64,000 nt of DNA, from positions 218,326 to 282,325 of the forward strand of contig VXAA01004004.1 in NCBI GenBank assembly GCA_013399115.1. Reading direction: 5' to 3'. The notes below the pieces were generated by a model. The model did no database searches, was not told the origin of the DNA, and worked only from the letters and a program-made list of their open reading frames with translations. The DNA is from Anseranas semipalmata. Its lineage: Eukaryota > Chordata > Aves > Anseriformes > Anseranatidae. Both the position numbers and the translations under genes were made by a program. Positions 34,381 to 48,645 of this stretch are shown in pieces. How positions within the stretch are numbered: the stretch's first letter is position 1; every line of letters starts with the position of its first letter.

Positions 34381-37333
34381 CAGGTTTTGTGAAATGTTCT
34401 CTCTCCATAAATGAAACACAGAACACGTTTCTGCACCTAGAAGTCCGTGCTATATAGAGAATGAAAAAAGCTACGATGCCAAAACACGAGCGATTCCGCA
34501 CTGCCCACCTCCGGTAACACCTTGCCGGTGCCAGGAGGCCAGGAAAGCTCCGAGCACGCCGGGCCCCGTGCGGACACGTCCACCCCAGCCGCTACCCAGC
34601 ACCACGGACGCTTCCCACTAATGCAGGAGAAATCCCTCCTGCAAGAGCCACTCAGTGCACACTTGCCGTGCATCAGCTAAATGCATTTTCCAAACCCCAA
34701 ACTCTCTCCAGTGGTTTCTGAGCAAAACTAGATCCATGGTCACGGGTAACATCTCGTGGGGGACAGATTCACTGCTCCTCGTGCACCTCGGATCCTGTCT
34801 CCTCGAGCAAGAGAAAGCCGGCACGCGCTCCAAGGCCCCCGCACGCACCCGGCATCACAAAATCCTGCAGTAGCGACCCGGAGCAGGTGGGGAAAACGCA
34901 GCCGCGGCGTCCGAGGCAGCAGATGACAAATAATCAATTCTTTATGGAGCAGGAGGGGAATCGTTTATTTCACAGTTGCTTTGTACCTGAAGGAAGTATC
35001 TTGGCTCCGAATCTAAACTACACCTTTAACGCTCCTAGGAGACTGCGAAGGCTCTTTGGGGACCACACGGTGCCACCAGAAATGTATTGGGAAAAGAAAT
35101 GGGGAGCTGCTCCCGCTGAGCTACAGTAGCATCTCGTCCGGGCCATTACAGACTGCTAAGTTTGGGGAAAATCTTGAATTTTCATCAGAGACAACCAAAA
35201 GGTCAGCCTTTCTTATGGGATTTCAGCCATTTGAGTGCCCTTTTGAGCTACAATCTTGAAATTAGGAATAATTCATTCATTACAGACTGCTGATTACAGG
35301 GGGGAAAAAAAACAGAAATTTGACATTTCTTTCCAGTTCACCAAAAGGTCAGTCTACTGATTTACAAAATTTATATTAATTTTAACTCTGAGGCTGTCAC
35401 ATTGGGCATGAGGCATCCAATTTGGAGAAATTAAGGTCACTTAAGGTCTCGAGTTACATTTTTCATTTTGAATGCAAAAAGTTCTCAAAGGCAAAGGCAG
35501 GGCTGAGGGAGCCAACAGCCAAAGTCACCCAAACTGGGGGCAGCTGCCAATTTTAATATGCTAAAATGCATTTCTGTTCAAGACAACCGAGCCTTTTTGT
35601 CTCTTCTTCCCACACGCTGCCCAACATCAACCGCATGGAACAAAGAGAAACTAAAATTTGGGGCTGCACCATCTCCCGTGGCAGACCCAACGGTCCTCAG
35701 GCCGTATTGCCACTCGTCGGGGCTCACAGCGGCACCGGGCGCCAATGCCACCGGCCCTCGTGCCACCAGCAGCCAACGCAACTTCTGGAGCTCCTCCACC
35801 GGGGCTGGAAAATGCAGATGGATGAGGAAGAGGAGGAGGAGGTGGCGGCAACCCAGAAGTCCTGCAAAGCTGGAGCAGAGCAAGGCGTGTGTCAAAGCTG
35901 ACTCAAAGGCCACCGGGAGGAGGGTGGGAGGTGTCTCCCACAGACACGGACAGTACCGCCAGGCACGGGTCCCTCAGAAGGCACGGCTGGAGATCCCACA
36001 GCAATTGTGGCCAAACACGGCTCAGCCGCCTCGTGCTGCCGTACACAAGTAAGAAGAAAAGCAAAGTTGAAGTGCTCCATCCCCAAAACATCAAACCTAG
36101 TGACTGACTTGCAAGTAGGTGAGAGTTACGAGTCCTGTTATTTGTAAAAAAAAAAATCATTTATGAAGGTATACGGCACTACAAACCCACCTCACGCAAC
36201 CCCAGGATCCCTACAAAAACCTTGAAGCTCTGCCAGTAACTCCCAAGAAATTTCTACGCGTGCAGCTCTTCACCAGCAGGTACCAAAACCACCCCGAGGC
36301 TTACGCGGAGCCGCAGCGAGGGGCAGGAGTGCTGCCGCGGTCAGCCCAGTGCCCTGCTGCCGCACACCGACGGCTCTCGCCGCACGCCTGACGCTATCTT
36401 CTTCTTCAAGCAGGAAAAATTAAGGAAACCATCTTGGCATCGTGGCAATTTTATGCTCCAGCTGTAAGCTCTGCCCATCAAACCCTCCTCCAGCCAACCC
36501 ATGTTTACTTACGCTGTAAGTAGATTTAAATTTTCTAACTTCTTAAATCCAAAAAGTTGGATTTTGCTGCTTTCCCTTTAGAAAAACAACTCAGTGTCTA
36601 ATTCCACATTAAAAATTGGCCTTTGCAACAACTGGATTTTAAAATAAATTTTAAACTGCTAAAAAATATTAGTTCCTCTTTGTATCTCATTTCTGCTGAA
36701 AAAAAAATACAAATCAAATCACAATCAGACATTTGTGTTTTTCTCCTTTTTAATCCAGTAACTTGTGAATTCATGCATTGACCCAGCCGAACAAAGGGCA
36801 GGGACTGTTAAATTCCAGAGCCCAAGAGATATTTGGTTACTCATTCAAGGCCTTCTGCGAAGTTTAAAAAAAAAAAAAGAACAGACTTACTGACAAAGAG
36901 AGGCAGATTTGGAAATGATATTTTTAAATTAATAACCGAAAATGGGAAAGAAATGAACTGGGTAGAGAGGAGCTGCTTGCTGTGCCGCGATGGGAAGATG
37001 GAGAGCGGGTTGGAACTCATTAGCCCAATTACATAATATCTTGTTTTGGCCAAATCTGAAGGCAGCAAAAGCAGCGAGAGAAATGAACTCTTAGGTAACA
37101 GCAATTGGGAAAAGGTGGGGGAGAGGAAAAACAAAAAGGCTTTTTCCTAACTCATGCCACCGCCGATTGGTGAAACTCCTTTAAAATGCTTCCCTTTGGC
37201 TGGCCGGGGAAGGCAGCCCTGCGAGGGATGCTCCGAGAGGCAAGAATTGGGCAAGAATTGGGCAAACGGCCAAAATAGGGCTGGGGGAGCCCGTCAGCGC
37301 GGGAAGGGGCAGAGGCGATGGGCACTGCGGGCT
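34381..37333. other. Non-coding, nothing recognised
   Basis: This is mixed sequence with a purine-rich spot at about 35815-35845 and AT-rich DNA at 36520-36720. No gene or named repeat is supported. Confidence 0.5.
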
Positions 37334-37351
37334 GGGGGGGGCGAGGGAGGG
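37334..37351 (+). other. G-quadruplex motif
   Basis: Eight Gs, then CGA, GGG, A and GGG provide four runs of three Gs with short loops. It lies about 300 bases from the CpG island at 37.67 kb. Confidence 0.45.
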
Positions 37352-37629
37352 TTGGCGCATGAAGGCAGGGGGAAAATACAAGATAGCTTCGAATTTCCCT
37401 GCCTTCCCTTCCTCCTGTCCCTGAAAATCACATTTCATTGAATTCAAAAGCATTCTGAAATTTTACTAGTTTAGGAAAGATTGAATAAGCATGTAATTAA
37501 ATTAATTACAGAATCACTGCTCTGCATCCTACTGCAGGAATAGCAGTGAATCAACCAAATGGATTCGAAATCACTTCCTAAATGCTTTCAAGTTAAATAA
37601 AACTTCAAGAACTATTTTAAACCACTTAC

Positions 37630-37759
37630 AGCGCAGTCCAGAAAAATCCAAACTCTCAGCCAGTTCCTCCAGGCGTGCGGGGACGCGCTCCTGCAGCGAC
37701 CTGCGGTGCCTCCCTGCCGACGCCACGCGGAGCCGGACGCCTCCTCTCCCTGCCTGCAT
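37630..37759 (-). CDS. Possible first coding exon, unknown gene
   Basis: Within the CpG island, a minus-strand ATG at 37759 opens 43 codons plus one base that run into a good donor (GCGCT|GTAAGTGG) at 37629. The C-terminal half reads HRRSLQERVPARLEELAESL and then DFSGLR, which is acidic-basic and helix-like. The first half is Arg/Gly-rich, as GC-rich DNA tends to give. The context (island upstream, start, donor) fits a first exon. The frame is open far upstream of the ATG, no Kozak advantage is clear, and I know no homologue. Confidence 0.2.
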
Positions 37760-38020
37760 CCATGCCCTGCTCACCGTGGTCCAGCGCCTAACGAAGCCGG
37801 GTCTTCGTCTAATTAAGCATCCTTCTGGGCAAGGAGATAGGAGAAGCCCGGCCGTGAGCTCACGGGTGCAGGGTGCGTTGTAAAGCGCGTGCACAAGCAG
37901 GGCACAGACCGAGGATGGGCGCGCGGTCCCCAGGGGGAAGGCGGTGGTGCCGCCAGCCCCACGCCCGCTGCTGCAGCATCCCCTCGCCCACGCCGGCACC
38001 AGCGGGACCGGAGACCCGAA
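37665..38020. promoter_or_regulatory. CpG island
   Basis: This GC-rich block is densest in CpG at 37670-37800 (about 16 in 140 bases), and CpG stays frequent to about 38020. The neighbouring DNA at 37440-37620 is AT-rich, so the boundary is sharp. It is a promoter candidate, with the donor site at 37629 suggesting leftward transcription. Confidence 0.4.
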
Positions 38021-38525
38021 CATCTCCACGGAGGGCTGTCCCCTGTGCTGGGGGATGTCTTAGAGCAGGGAGCCTCCCTGTCCACTACAGGAGAGCAGAG
38101 GAGGATGAGCAAAGACGCAGCGAGATGCATCCCGGCTGTGACCACGAACTGCAAAGCAGCCCCAGTGCCGCCGTGTGCCAGCAGCGGGCACCGGCTTCCG
38201 CTCTTCCAGGAAAAGAGGAATCGCCTCACGTTGCCTCGCGTGCACAGCTGGGGGCAAGGCTGCCTTTCGGTTAATGCTCATCCTGCAGCCCCTCGCCCAG
38301 CAGAAGGGCCATGGGAGAGGACAGCGAGGTCGGCAGCCCGGGTTTGATGGCCAGGTGCGAGCTCTCTCCATTGCTTGCTCACCCACTTCATGCAGCACCT
38401 TCCAAAAGTCCTCCAGGCATCCTGCAAGGGCAGCGGGGTGACTGTCACACACCTCTGTCCTGGGGTCGAACCCCATGGCCACAGCAGCTTGCACGACCAC
38501 TCTGAGGCGACAAAGTGTGATTGTT

Positions 38526-38562
38526 CAAATCAAATCAAACCAATCAAATCAAATCGATCAAA
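38526..38562 (+). repeat. Short (CAAAT)n pentamer tract
   Basis: About seven imperfect copies of caaat/caaac/cgatc-type pentamers occur (tcaaatcaaatcaaaccaat and onward). It is too short to assign to anything but a microsatellite. Confidence 0.7.
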
Positions 38563-41346
38563 CGTGAATGCTAACCTAGGTGACTTTGCCTGAAATACAT
38601 GAAGTGAGCTCTTTCACCAGCACTGCTGCTTCCAGGAAGATGTCCATGTACAGCCTCGGTGGCTTCAGCTAGCAATGATGGCAGCGGCCAAAGCCAGCCT
38701 TTGTCCCCTATGCTATGTGAGATGCTGCCTCAAAACCCACGCGAGTGAAACAGGTCCTCGTGCAGTAAGAAAGGTGAAACATCTGATAAAATGTCCAAAT
38801 CAGAGCACACTGAGCCATTCATTTTTAATAAACTCAACTCACATTATTTTCAATAACATGGTGGCCTATTTGTCTGTAGTAAGTCTCACCATCCCCCTAG
38901 CAGGCATGGACATCGCCTGAGGGGATCCCTCATGATCTATCTCCTCAAACCCAGAGCAAAACCTGGGGCTTACTGCAAAGCAGCCACCTTGGAAGGCCAC
39001 GACTCAACTTTGTTGACCCAAGTGGGACAAGCAGAAACAAAGACATCTGGGGGATCCTCTAGTCTATTGGGACTGCAGGAAGGGCCTATCTTGTCCCAGA
39101 GAAAAAGCCACAGCAACTTAATAGCCAACGAAGCAGCTGTCTGGATGTGCAGCCACATGTGCTGAGTGCCAGGTATCAAAGAAGGTCTCGTCACGACCAG
39201 CCCAGAAGCCACCAAGAGCTCAGTGACCAGGCAGGGCTCCAACACACCAAGCGCAGTGGAGGTGAGCAGCCTCCAGCAGTGCCCGGGACACATATGTGGC
39301 TGCTCCTCTCCCGGCCAGCAGTGACACTGGGCACCCAGCGGGCACCAAGCACCTCCCATGCCACCAACACTATGGATGGAGACCATGTCACAGACTTTAA
39401 CCCCCCAAAGGCATTTCTAATTACCCCATTAAAAGGTGCCAAATGCTTCCTTCCCACACAGGCAAGGCCATCTTCTGGGCTTGAAAGCCAAACCTCTCCT
39501 TGGCATAACCAGCCTTGCTACTTCCCCACTGGGTATCTCTTTGGGGTTTCCACTCCTTCTGGTTTGCTCGTCACCTGCCCCCTCACCCCCACGTACAATT
39601 AATCACATTTGCACATGGAAATACCAGCAAAGATCTTCACAACACGTCCAAGAAGGTTTCAGAGTGAATATGATAAACCGAGCAGTAATTGCCAGGACCA
39701 GATGGCACCAAACAAAAACGCTAAGGGGAAGCAAACACGAAATGGCTGCGGTACTCCCCCAGCACATCCGCCCGGGCTGACCACGGCAGGGGAATGGGAA
39801 ATGTAAACCCGACCCTCACAGCCCTGCAGGTGGAGGTGCAGGGGTCTGAACCACCAGAGGGAGAGCAGACAGAAACTGTTATAATCAAGCAGAAATACAA
39901 ATCAGAATAGAATTACTAAAAAAGCAACAGATCCATGCTTTATGTTAGGAAAGGGACCTGACTGCACCACATCTCAGTTGGCCTTCATGTCTTATATGTG
40001 CAGAGGAAACATCAGCTCAGCGCTCATTAGTGGTCAAAGTGGAAAAGAGAGGGTAAGGAGTTGTTAAAAAAGGCAAAACAAACAGAAAACATAATTGTGC
40101 CATGTATACATCCCTACCACACCTGCATTTTGAGCACACTGTGCAGATCCTACCGGATTATCTCTAGGGATGGCAGAGCTGGATGACTGGAGGCAGAAAA
40201 CCACTTCCATAAGAGAAGTGACAAAATGAATGAAAACCTTTCAGCAGAGAGGAGCTAACAGGGGAAAACAAGATGGGAGCTCTCAAAGGCCCATCCCGGA
40301 CACTGCGAGGACGACAGAGACCGCGGGCAGTCCACAACCCGCCCGCGCTCACGGGGTTTTTTTATTCTTAATTCCACCTCCAGAGTGGCAAGGGTATAAC
40401 CCATCCCTCCTTCACCCAGCAAGATCCTTTGGAAGGGACTGGCCAACACCATCACCCTTCAACAACTTCCTACTTACAAAGCTCTGCTTAAAACCGCTCG
40501 ACTACTATTGCACGGCAGCCCCAAAACCAGGTTTTCAAACAGAAATCCCTCAGCACGCAGCCCACGTGCGGCCCCGAAGCACAGGCGTCCCGGAGAGGTG
40601 CGGTACTTCGTGCCGCTCGGTCCCACTGCGGCTCGCTGGGGAGAGGCCTTTGAATTGGAGGGAAAGGAAGCAGGGGATGAATTATGCGCTGCTCGACCTC
40701 AGGAACGGAAATCCATCGAGTTTCACTACTCCATCACTTCAGTGCTGCCCGCTGCGGTGCCAACATTTCTGGTGGGACCGGTGCAGAGGCAGCGAGAGGA
40801 CGCGGTGATGGCACCTTGGGCAGAAGCTCAGAATACTTGTTTCTTGGGGAACAAGGTACAGAAGGATGAAATATGTCTTCTCAAACGTGCTACCCAAACA
40901 GGCTAACTTTTTAAAAAGATGAATTTTGACAAAGTAGCACTTTATCCCAATAATACCCATTTTCATATTTTTCAGTTTAAAGAATCCCACTAACAGGATG
41001 AAATCTTCCCGTTAGACAATTTCTATAAAACTTGAAGCTGAATGTGGTGGACCAGGAAAGTGCTAAGGAGAAACAGCAGCTGAGCCTGTGCTTCCTGCAG
41101 CTGCCCTTGACGGAAATTTAAGCAGCGCAATGTGTCTCGATAAACCGTCAGCCACAATTAATTAAGGTGCAGTATACTTAGGGTAGCCACATGTAGCTCT
41201 GGCCACCAACATTCTATGGAAAAAAAACCTTGCAATATAAAAGCAGAGAGAGCGCCTCATTTCAAACTTCAGGAGGCAAAAGACCCTTAGTGGAGGCTAA
41301 TGCCGAACCTCCATCGGGGCCAGCACTCACCGTCCCCGCTGCACAG
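38563..41346. other. Non-coding, nothing recognised
   Basis: This is ordinary sequence with a CpG-containing patch at about 40540-40640. Near 41150 lies a ttaattaa-containing AT-rich word group. No gene or named repeat is supported. Confidence 0.5.
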
Positions 41347-41395
41347 CGGGAATTGCGGGGAAACAGCAAGGCACGTAGCGACGTTGCAAGCCAGG
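41347..41395 (+). CDS. Weak candidate 49-nt exon
   Basis: On the plus strand an acceptor (accgtccccgctgcacag) and a strong donor (CCAGG|GTAAGT) bound 49 bases. Two frames are open (RELRGNSKARSDVASQ and GNCGETARHVATLQAR) and one has a stop. There is no supporting neighbour exon on this strand and no recognised protein. It could be a non-coding exon or chance. Confidence 0.15.
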
Positions 41396-44300
41396 GTAAG
41401 TAAAACGCTGTAATAAATCCTCACGGCAGCAGAAAAGCCCGGCTGGTTCCCTCACGTCCATACCCACCGTCACACCAGCAAACAGAGCAGAGTCTGCTCA
41501 AAAATGAGTTTGGTCCCTTGTGAAATGAGGGCCTCCGTTGCCACTCTCCCAGTAAAGAGGTTTTGCATAGAGAACAGCATCTCGAGATACGACTGCACCT
41601 GGAAAACTGTCGGATTTCCCTGATTCCAGGATTTTACCTTTTTTCCTGAGGTATGGTGTGAAGTGAAAGCACGCTGCAGCACAACCGCCTCCTCTGAAGT
41701 CGGGGGCAGAAGACTGCTTTCATCACATTTCTCGTCACCAGCTTTTTATGCACCCTGATGAGCAGCAGCTTGGGAAACCATTGCAAATTTGGGAAGAAAT
41801 AGAGAAATACTTCCAAGTCAGCATTAGAGCTGGACCTGCCCAGAGTGCACCCCAGTTCTCAGTCCTTCGGGAGAGGACAGAGCAGACCACAGGACCATGA
41901 AGGGCTCTGAATTAGCAGGTGACAGCCCACCGCTGGTGGGTGATGCTCCACCACTCCTGCCCCAGGCCCCTTCTCTTCCCAACAGCTCTGCTCGTTGTGA
42001 GCCCTGGGACGGGCGCACCTGAGGGACCCTGCTCAAGAATCGCTTCTGGGAGCGAGGGCAATTGCTCAAAGCTGATGTCCAGGAGGTGCAGCAGGGCTGC
42101 AAGACTTCTGCAGAGGGCCGAAGGTTGGAAACGGCGAGCGTGAGGGCTCCCACGCGTCTTCTAGAGTCTGCCAGGACTGCCCTGGGGCTGCAAAGAAGCT
42201 CAGGGTGAGACTCAGCATCAACGACTGCAGAGAGCAAGAAGCTGAGACACAAATACTTCTGTGTAGCACATGCTAGAACAAAGTTCTTCGTTTGACTTTT
42301 AAGTAGCTTAAGAGGAAGATCTATCAGCTTTTTGAGAAACAGGCATTCCGATGGCCGCTCTGCAGTTCCAGCTGACTGCAAAGCAGCAGCTTACAGACCT
42401 GCGGTGAAGCCTCAGGTACGGGGTACGGGTAACGTGGCACAAATCCAGCGGAGGCCGAACAGCAGCGTGAACGTGTCGCTTGGCGATGTGTTCGTCACGG
42501 GACTCGGTGGTGCGACGGGAACTCGCACAGGGTCCAGTCCAAGTCCAGCGCGAGGTTGGGTACGGCAGGGTGACATCGCAGCCCGGGGGACGTGGCACTG
42601 CTCCAGGGCTCGGAACACAGGTCCTGCTCCTGCGCGGCTCAGGCACCCCCTGTGAACGGTTTATTCTTCAACCACTTGTCACCGGGCTATAAAACATGGC
42701 ACTGTGTGGCGCCCAGCTTCACGAGACCTGACCTCAGCCAGCACGCTGAGCAGCTGATCTAGTGCAAGCTGAAGTGTCACTGCTACCAAATCCAGCCAAA
42801 AAAGGTGTCAGACACCTGCTGCTGGGACCACAGAGGCATTATGACTCCAGCTTCTGAAAACGTGCCGTGACTTAAAGCACGTGGTAGGAAGGGAGCCGAG
42901 CCCTTTGCCCTGCACCGTGACCATGGCCAGCAGTGGCTGGGACGGGGGCAGGCAGGGCAGCGTCCCCAGACCATGGCAGGCACCGGCAGCAACACACCTG
43001 GAGAGACAACGAGCCCCAGGACAGCAGAACCTGCCTGAGAAGTGGTGGATAAGATGCAAGAGTTCGGCTTTCGCTGAATGACACTGCAGTGACACCCCTG
43101 CCCGGTCACCCCAGTGCCACGAACTGCATCACGGAAGGTTCAAGCGCATCCACGTGAGCCAAAGTCCTACCTCTGACCATGCTGCAGGGAGAGCCCCATA
43201 CAAACATCCCCCTTCCCATCAGCTGCGCTGTTGAACTTCAGTCCTCTCTTCTTCCTGCCGCAATCCTCAGCCCCTCACACCACCTGGGCCCTTGAGCAAC
43301 CAAACTGGTCCAGCAGTACAGAGTGGGTGCCTTCCTCCCCCTCCCCACTCACTGCTCCCCTCCACAAGCCAGCTTACTCACCAACCTGGCAGAAAGCCCT
43401 GCCTGTTTCTAGCCTTCATGGCTTTTTTATGTGCTTTCCCTGGGTCAGGGAGATAAATCAACCCACAGAAGGCTACAGCAAACACTAGCCCACGAGTAAA
43501 GCAGCAGAAGAGCATGGACAGAAGGCGCAGGACCAGCACCTCCGTCTTTTGGCAACGGCGCGCTCTTGGCCGGACTCCCTACCCCATCTTGCAGGCTCTG
43601 CCGCCACCCACTCCTCCCCTCCACGGGATGCCTAGCAGTGTCATTAACATCCAACAAACGAGGGCTAAGGGAGTTCACACCTCCTCGAGTTATTCAGTAA
43701 TGCTGCCGGCAAACTTAAGGAGACTACAACGTCTTGGTCTGCCTTCAGCTTGCACTTGGAAAGTATTTCTCATAAAAAGTGCATTTCTAGCTCTTGGCTA
43801 TTTTTAAAGGAAATCCTGGATGCTTCTGAACGTGAACGCAGCAGGCAGCCACAAAGGTACGTCAGGCCAACGAGTCAATGGGTTGGATCAGGTAGCTCGA
43901 CACCACTGCGTTACGCCGCTCAAGCAGCAGCAGCCAAGGACGGAGCAAGGCTGGAGCGGCGTCCAAAGCCACGGTCCTGCCGCCGGATGCCAAAAGACAC
44001 AAACGCTTAGCCAGGACTATGGCAGGAGGATCTCCAGAGGACGCACTGGCTGTTTGCAGGTCGGAAATCGCTAACGCAACTGTGCAAAAATACGCGGCGT
44101 GGTGCTGATGTCCGTACATCACACCCAGCAACGCACAAGATTTTGGGTGCAGTTAGTCTTGCACTTGCTTCCGTAACAGTTGATAAAAACAGGTCAATTA
44201 CTGAAAGCTCAATGAAATGAGAATTTTACTGAAAATTACGTTATCCAGTCTTTACAGGATCCCAACAATCCTTTCATGGAAGAACAGCTGAAGAAAAAAG

Positions 44301-47300
44301 AAACAGATTAATCTCCAGAAACAGAGCAGACAGAATATCTTATTTTTAGAAATAGCATTTCACTACAAATCCAGTAACAGGGAAGGATCAAAACCAGCAA
44401 GCCCTCAAGTGAAATGTCTTTGAAGGAAAGGACTGTTGGAACAGCCATCAAGAAAGAAACAGAGGAGAAGAGTTGGAACAATTCATGGAGGGCACCTTCT
44501 GTGGCACCCTGGTCTCGTGCACAGTGACACCGATCCTACAGGTAGAAAGTTACACCACTGCCCGTCCTCGGCCAGGAGCTGAGCTCCAGGGATGCGCCTG
44601 GACATCGCAGAGTGAGGAGGCCCAGCGTGGCCTCCTGCATCCCAAAGTGATGCTGCTGCAGCTGCTTGCACCTATGCCGTGATCCCAAAGGCACTGCAGT
44701 TAAGAGACTCCTTTCAGTCATCTCCTTCCTTTCCCCTTCGTTGCATTTGGGCTGATGGGAAGGACGTTCCTCACCACCGTGTGTGGGGAGAGAGAAGAGG
44801 TGTCAGCACTGCAGAGATTTATTTTTGCATTCTTTTTGAATGTTGGTCAAATCAGTGAGTTCCATTGACAAGGCTGAACCCAAAAATATTAAATTTATCA
44901 TCACATGTTAGTAATGTTGCACATCCATCTCACCCTTGGTTTTCTCTCACCTCCTCCGTGAACGTTCTCCCTTCTCCTACCCATGCCAGCCCCAAGACCC
45001 CTCATGCCACAGCAGGGCCATGCCTGTCCTGAGTCCACCGGTGTGGCGTCACCTCTGTTCTTCAAGCCATCAGGAAACAGACAGACTGTCATCTCCTACT
45101 TCTTCCTCAGCTTCTTGTCACTGGCACAACTTGCAATGCTGAGACACTACCCAGACTCTGTAAGTCTCAGCCCGTCTGTATTGTCACAGGCAGACATTTA
45201 AGCAGCAGAAAGATCCTTCAAGTTCACGGAAACCCATCCTGTCTGAACATGCTGGTGGGATCTCGCCACACAGACAGACTGGGACCAGTAGCTTCGGGGG
45301 TAATCTGGGCTTTAATTAGAACAACCTCAGATCTGAGTCTGTGAACGGTTTGAGAAAGGTGCTTACAGCTAATTTACGCCCCAGAAATAGATATTCTGCT
45401 CCCGCTGGCCCTGGGAACATGCCATGCCCAAGAGGAACCCCGCGCCAGCAGCCCAGCCCATGCAACACAGCACACGGCTGCGGTGCCCCAGGGACAGGTT
45501 TGGGCTGCTCCGAGGCACAGGGCCTTCATGTCTCGCTGAATTCCTTGGGCTCCTCTTACCATCTGTCTAGGAACAGGAATAAAACCTTCCAACCTCGCTG
45601 CACCTTATTAAAAACAGCCTCAAAGTCCCCTGCTGCTCCTATCATCAGGAGAAGCATCCTGGTACACCGGATGAGATCCTTCCTCATCCAACCGATGGCA
45701 GACAGAAGGTGCCCCTTCACAGCACGTTTCTGGCTCCATAACACCAAGGATGCACTCCCCAGGAGACTGAGGAAATGAGGAAAGAAGCTCTCACTCAGTC
45801 TAGACAACAGACATAATCTCATTTTCAAGCTTCCTCTCTCAATTATCTTCCATGAGGAGGAACAAAGGCCTCAGGAACAAAGGTCACAGCATCTGAAACT
45901 TTCTCTAGGTTTTGTTCACATCTTTCCCTTTCCACGCAGTGAACAAGGGGAGTTGATGAGAAGGAAGCAGAGTCCTGCACTGCTGCACATCCAAGCCGAG
46001 CTACACAAGTCCTGCCACTTCCTCCCCACTGCTTACCTACTGCACTGCTCTAACAGAGTCACATCTTCTCGTTTGCTCTTGTTCCATCTGTGTCGAGTGA
46101 AAGCCACCGCCTCCTGCTCGCTCCGTGACCAGCACCACCAGTTCGATGGCTGCAGCAGTCAGCTCTGGGGTGGGGACAGCAAGCTGCCCAGGGAACACGG
46201 GGATCGCTGCAGGGCAAACAAGGAACTCAAGACCAGGTCTGCCAAAATTTCAGGTGTTCACTATACATGCTGCATGTATTTCTGATTTTCCTACAAGGCA
46301 GCCTTGGTCTAACAAGCTACAAAAGATCCAGGGACTCGAGCTCAGTTACTTCCACGTCCTCTAAGATCTGTTCGCTGTCAGCGAGGTCTTCTCATCCTCC
46401 AACCAAGCAAGTTACTGGTACCAAGTTTGCACCACATAAACACACTCAGAGAAGCTGGAACAAGCACAGGTCCTCTGCTGCAGGCACACTCACAAGCAAT
46501 ATGTTCACTTTCCTCTCCAAAGCGGGCTGTGATTTGAAAACAGCAGCAGTGCCAGCTCCAGCACCAGCGAGGCTTGGTGTGGTAACCACATCTCGTTAGC
46601 AAACCTTTCCCTCCACCGACAGTCAGGATCTTTCGGCTCATCTCTTTGTCTGGGCTGATGGCTTCTGGACTCTATAGCCCTCCTTTTCTTCTCCAGTACA
46701 ACACACAGCCTCCTTCGCTGCCAACTACATCTGCTGAATTACAAAAGCTTTTCCTCAAGATCTACATTACTTTTGCACAAATTTCTCCCATATATTGGCT
46801 TTTGACTTTAATTTAACTTTTCTCCCCTTGAATTAAATTACCATTTTCCTCTGATCACAATTTGGTTGAGTGAAACATAAAGTTGAAGGGTATCAGATTT
46901 GAGGAAAAGAGGGAAACAGAGCAAGATGACAGATGTGGCGTGCTCTTGTCTTGCTTTATTTCCCATTCAGCCCAAACGACACCCTGGTCTCATTAGCACT
47001 TAATGCAGGTGAAAATAAAAGGGTTTAATATTAAAACAGTGTGGGCACATGAAAAACATCCACTCTGGACCTGTTGGAACTTGCCAAGTATCAACGCTAA
47101 GCGCTTTCTCTGTATGAGAAGCTCTTTTACTCACAAGACTATAACTTCTTATCTGGGCTAATAACGTTCAATATGAAACCTCTCAAATCCCATTTGAAAA
47201 CTTAAGCATTTGATATTTAGGACGTTTCCCCACTCCATTAAAAATGTAACGGCTTAAAGAATACCACCCTGCTAAGGAAACTGCTGTCACGGAATGGGCC

Positions 47301-48645
47301 AACTATTTATCTGCCGGTTACACCCGAGCCCCGAGGTGTGAATTCAGGGAGCCAGCGCCGCTCTCCCAGCCCACCAGCTCCTTCATGCCGAGGAAGGACC
47401 TTGCTGTTCCAATGCCTGCAAAGAGAGGAAGGGCTGTGCAAGGGAACAGCGACCGGCGGGCCCAAGGGCTTCTCCAGGACGAGGACACGGAGCGCAGCTT
47501 GTGCAGAGAGCAGCAGCAATGCCGCGCACAGCTGGACACCTCATTCAAGCAGATGGAGCTGGCAACCCCCAGCTAAACACACGCAGGCAATGCTGCGAGT
47601 CTGAAACGCTCTGCGTAAATGTTGTAATGTTTTAAGGGACAAGCCATAATGTAGGAACAATGGGTTTGGTCACATTCCCGACGAGACGAATTCCGCCCTC
47701 CAGTCAAGATGTGACACCAGCCACCCGACGCGCGCTGACATGGAAACTCGGTCTATTGGTGAGGCATTGCCCGTGCAACCACAGCACCCCAGGAATATAA
47801 CTGAAGAGCTGCGCACTGCAGCCGCTTGAAATATTGCTCATTTCCTCCCAGATTTGTTGAAATTTGGATTATAGCGGCAGCTGGGTGAAAAGCAGGAATT
47901 CAAATCCTGGGCTCCACAGATCCACCAGAATTGGCTTTGAGCAGCCGGCGGCAGGGACGGACCCAACGGGAGGTGTCCATCGCTGACACAGCCTCACTGA
48001 CGCAGGCCGTGACAACTTATCTAGCACAACACCACATGGAATCCATCCCAATAAACACATATGACAACACATAACAAGATCTTCTGGAACTGCTAATCCT
48101 GCTGTCCAAATCAGAGCAAGCCGTTGCACCCACTCGCCAGGGCAGGCAAAGAGGAGCCCTCGGATCCGTCTGCTCCTGCACCAGCAAGCAGAAGAATCAC
48201 CAACTCTCCCAGGGTGCTCAAGTCAACCCATTTTCCTAAACGAAACATTAACCGCCAGCGTGCTATCAAGATAGATGTCGGCTTTTAATTACATACACAA
48301 AGGAGTTCGTAACACTCTGGCTCTACTGCAAGGGCGGCTTGCTGAGAAAAGCAACTCTGATCAAAGCTTCCAAGCCCCTTCTGTAGACTGCAAAAAAGAA
48401 AAACTAGTGACTGTATGGAGATACCGAATAATTTGTCTCCAGATTTTTATGAGCAAGATTCGAGATCTTCCAGCCAGAATGCATTTTGTTTGAGGCATTA
48501 CCTTTTTTATTCACGTGTCCATTGAGCTTAGAAAGGGAGGATTTTGGAGGTGGAGCACACAACGAACGCACACACACTCAAATGGCCATTTTTGCTTCAA
48601 ATGTCCTCTCCCACGTGACAAGCTTTGTGCTTCTGTGCAAAATAC
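41396..48645. other. Non-coding, nothing recognised
   Basis: This stretch has mixed composition, with local CpG at about 43880-44000 and 47320-47480. A very good minus-strand acceptor (gtttttcttttttgcag) lies at about 48388-48404. It is followed by a short frame that stops after about 33 codons with no donor. No gene or named repeat is supported. Confidence 0.45.

Noticed and set aside
48275..48405. Minus-strand terminal exon behind an excellent acceptor at about 48388-48404
   Set aside because: The open frame ends after about 33 codons, the peptide is not recognisable, and no upstream exon was found.
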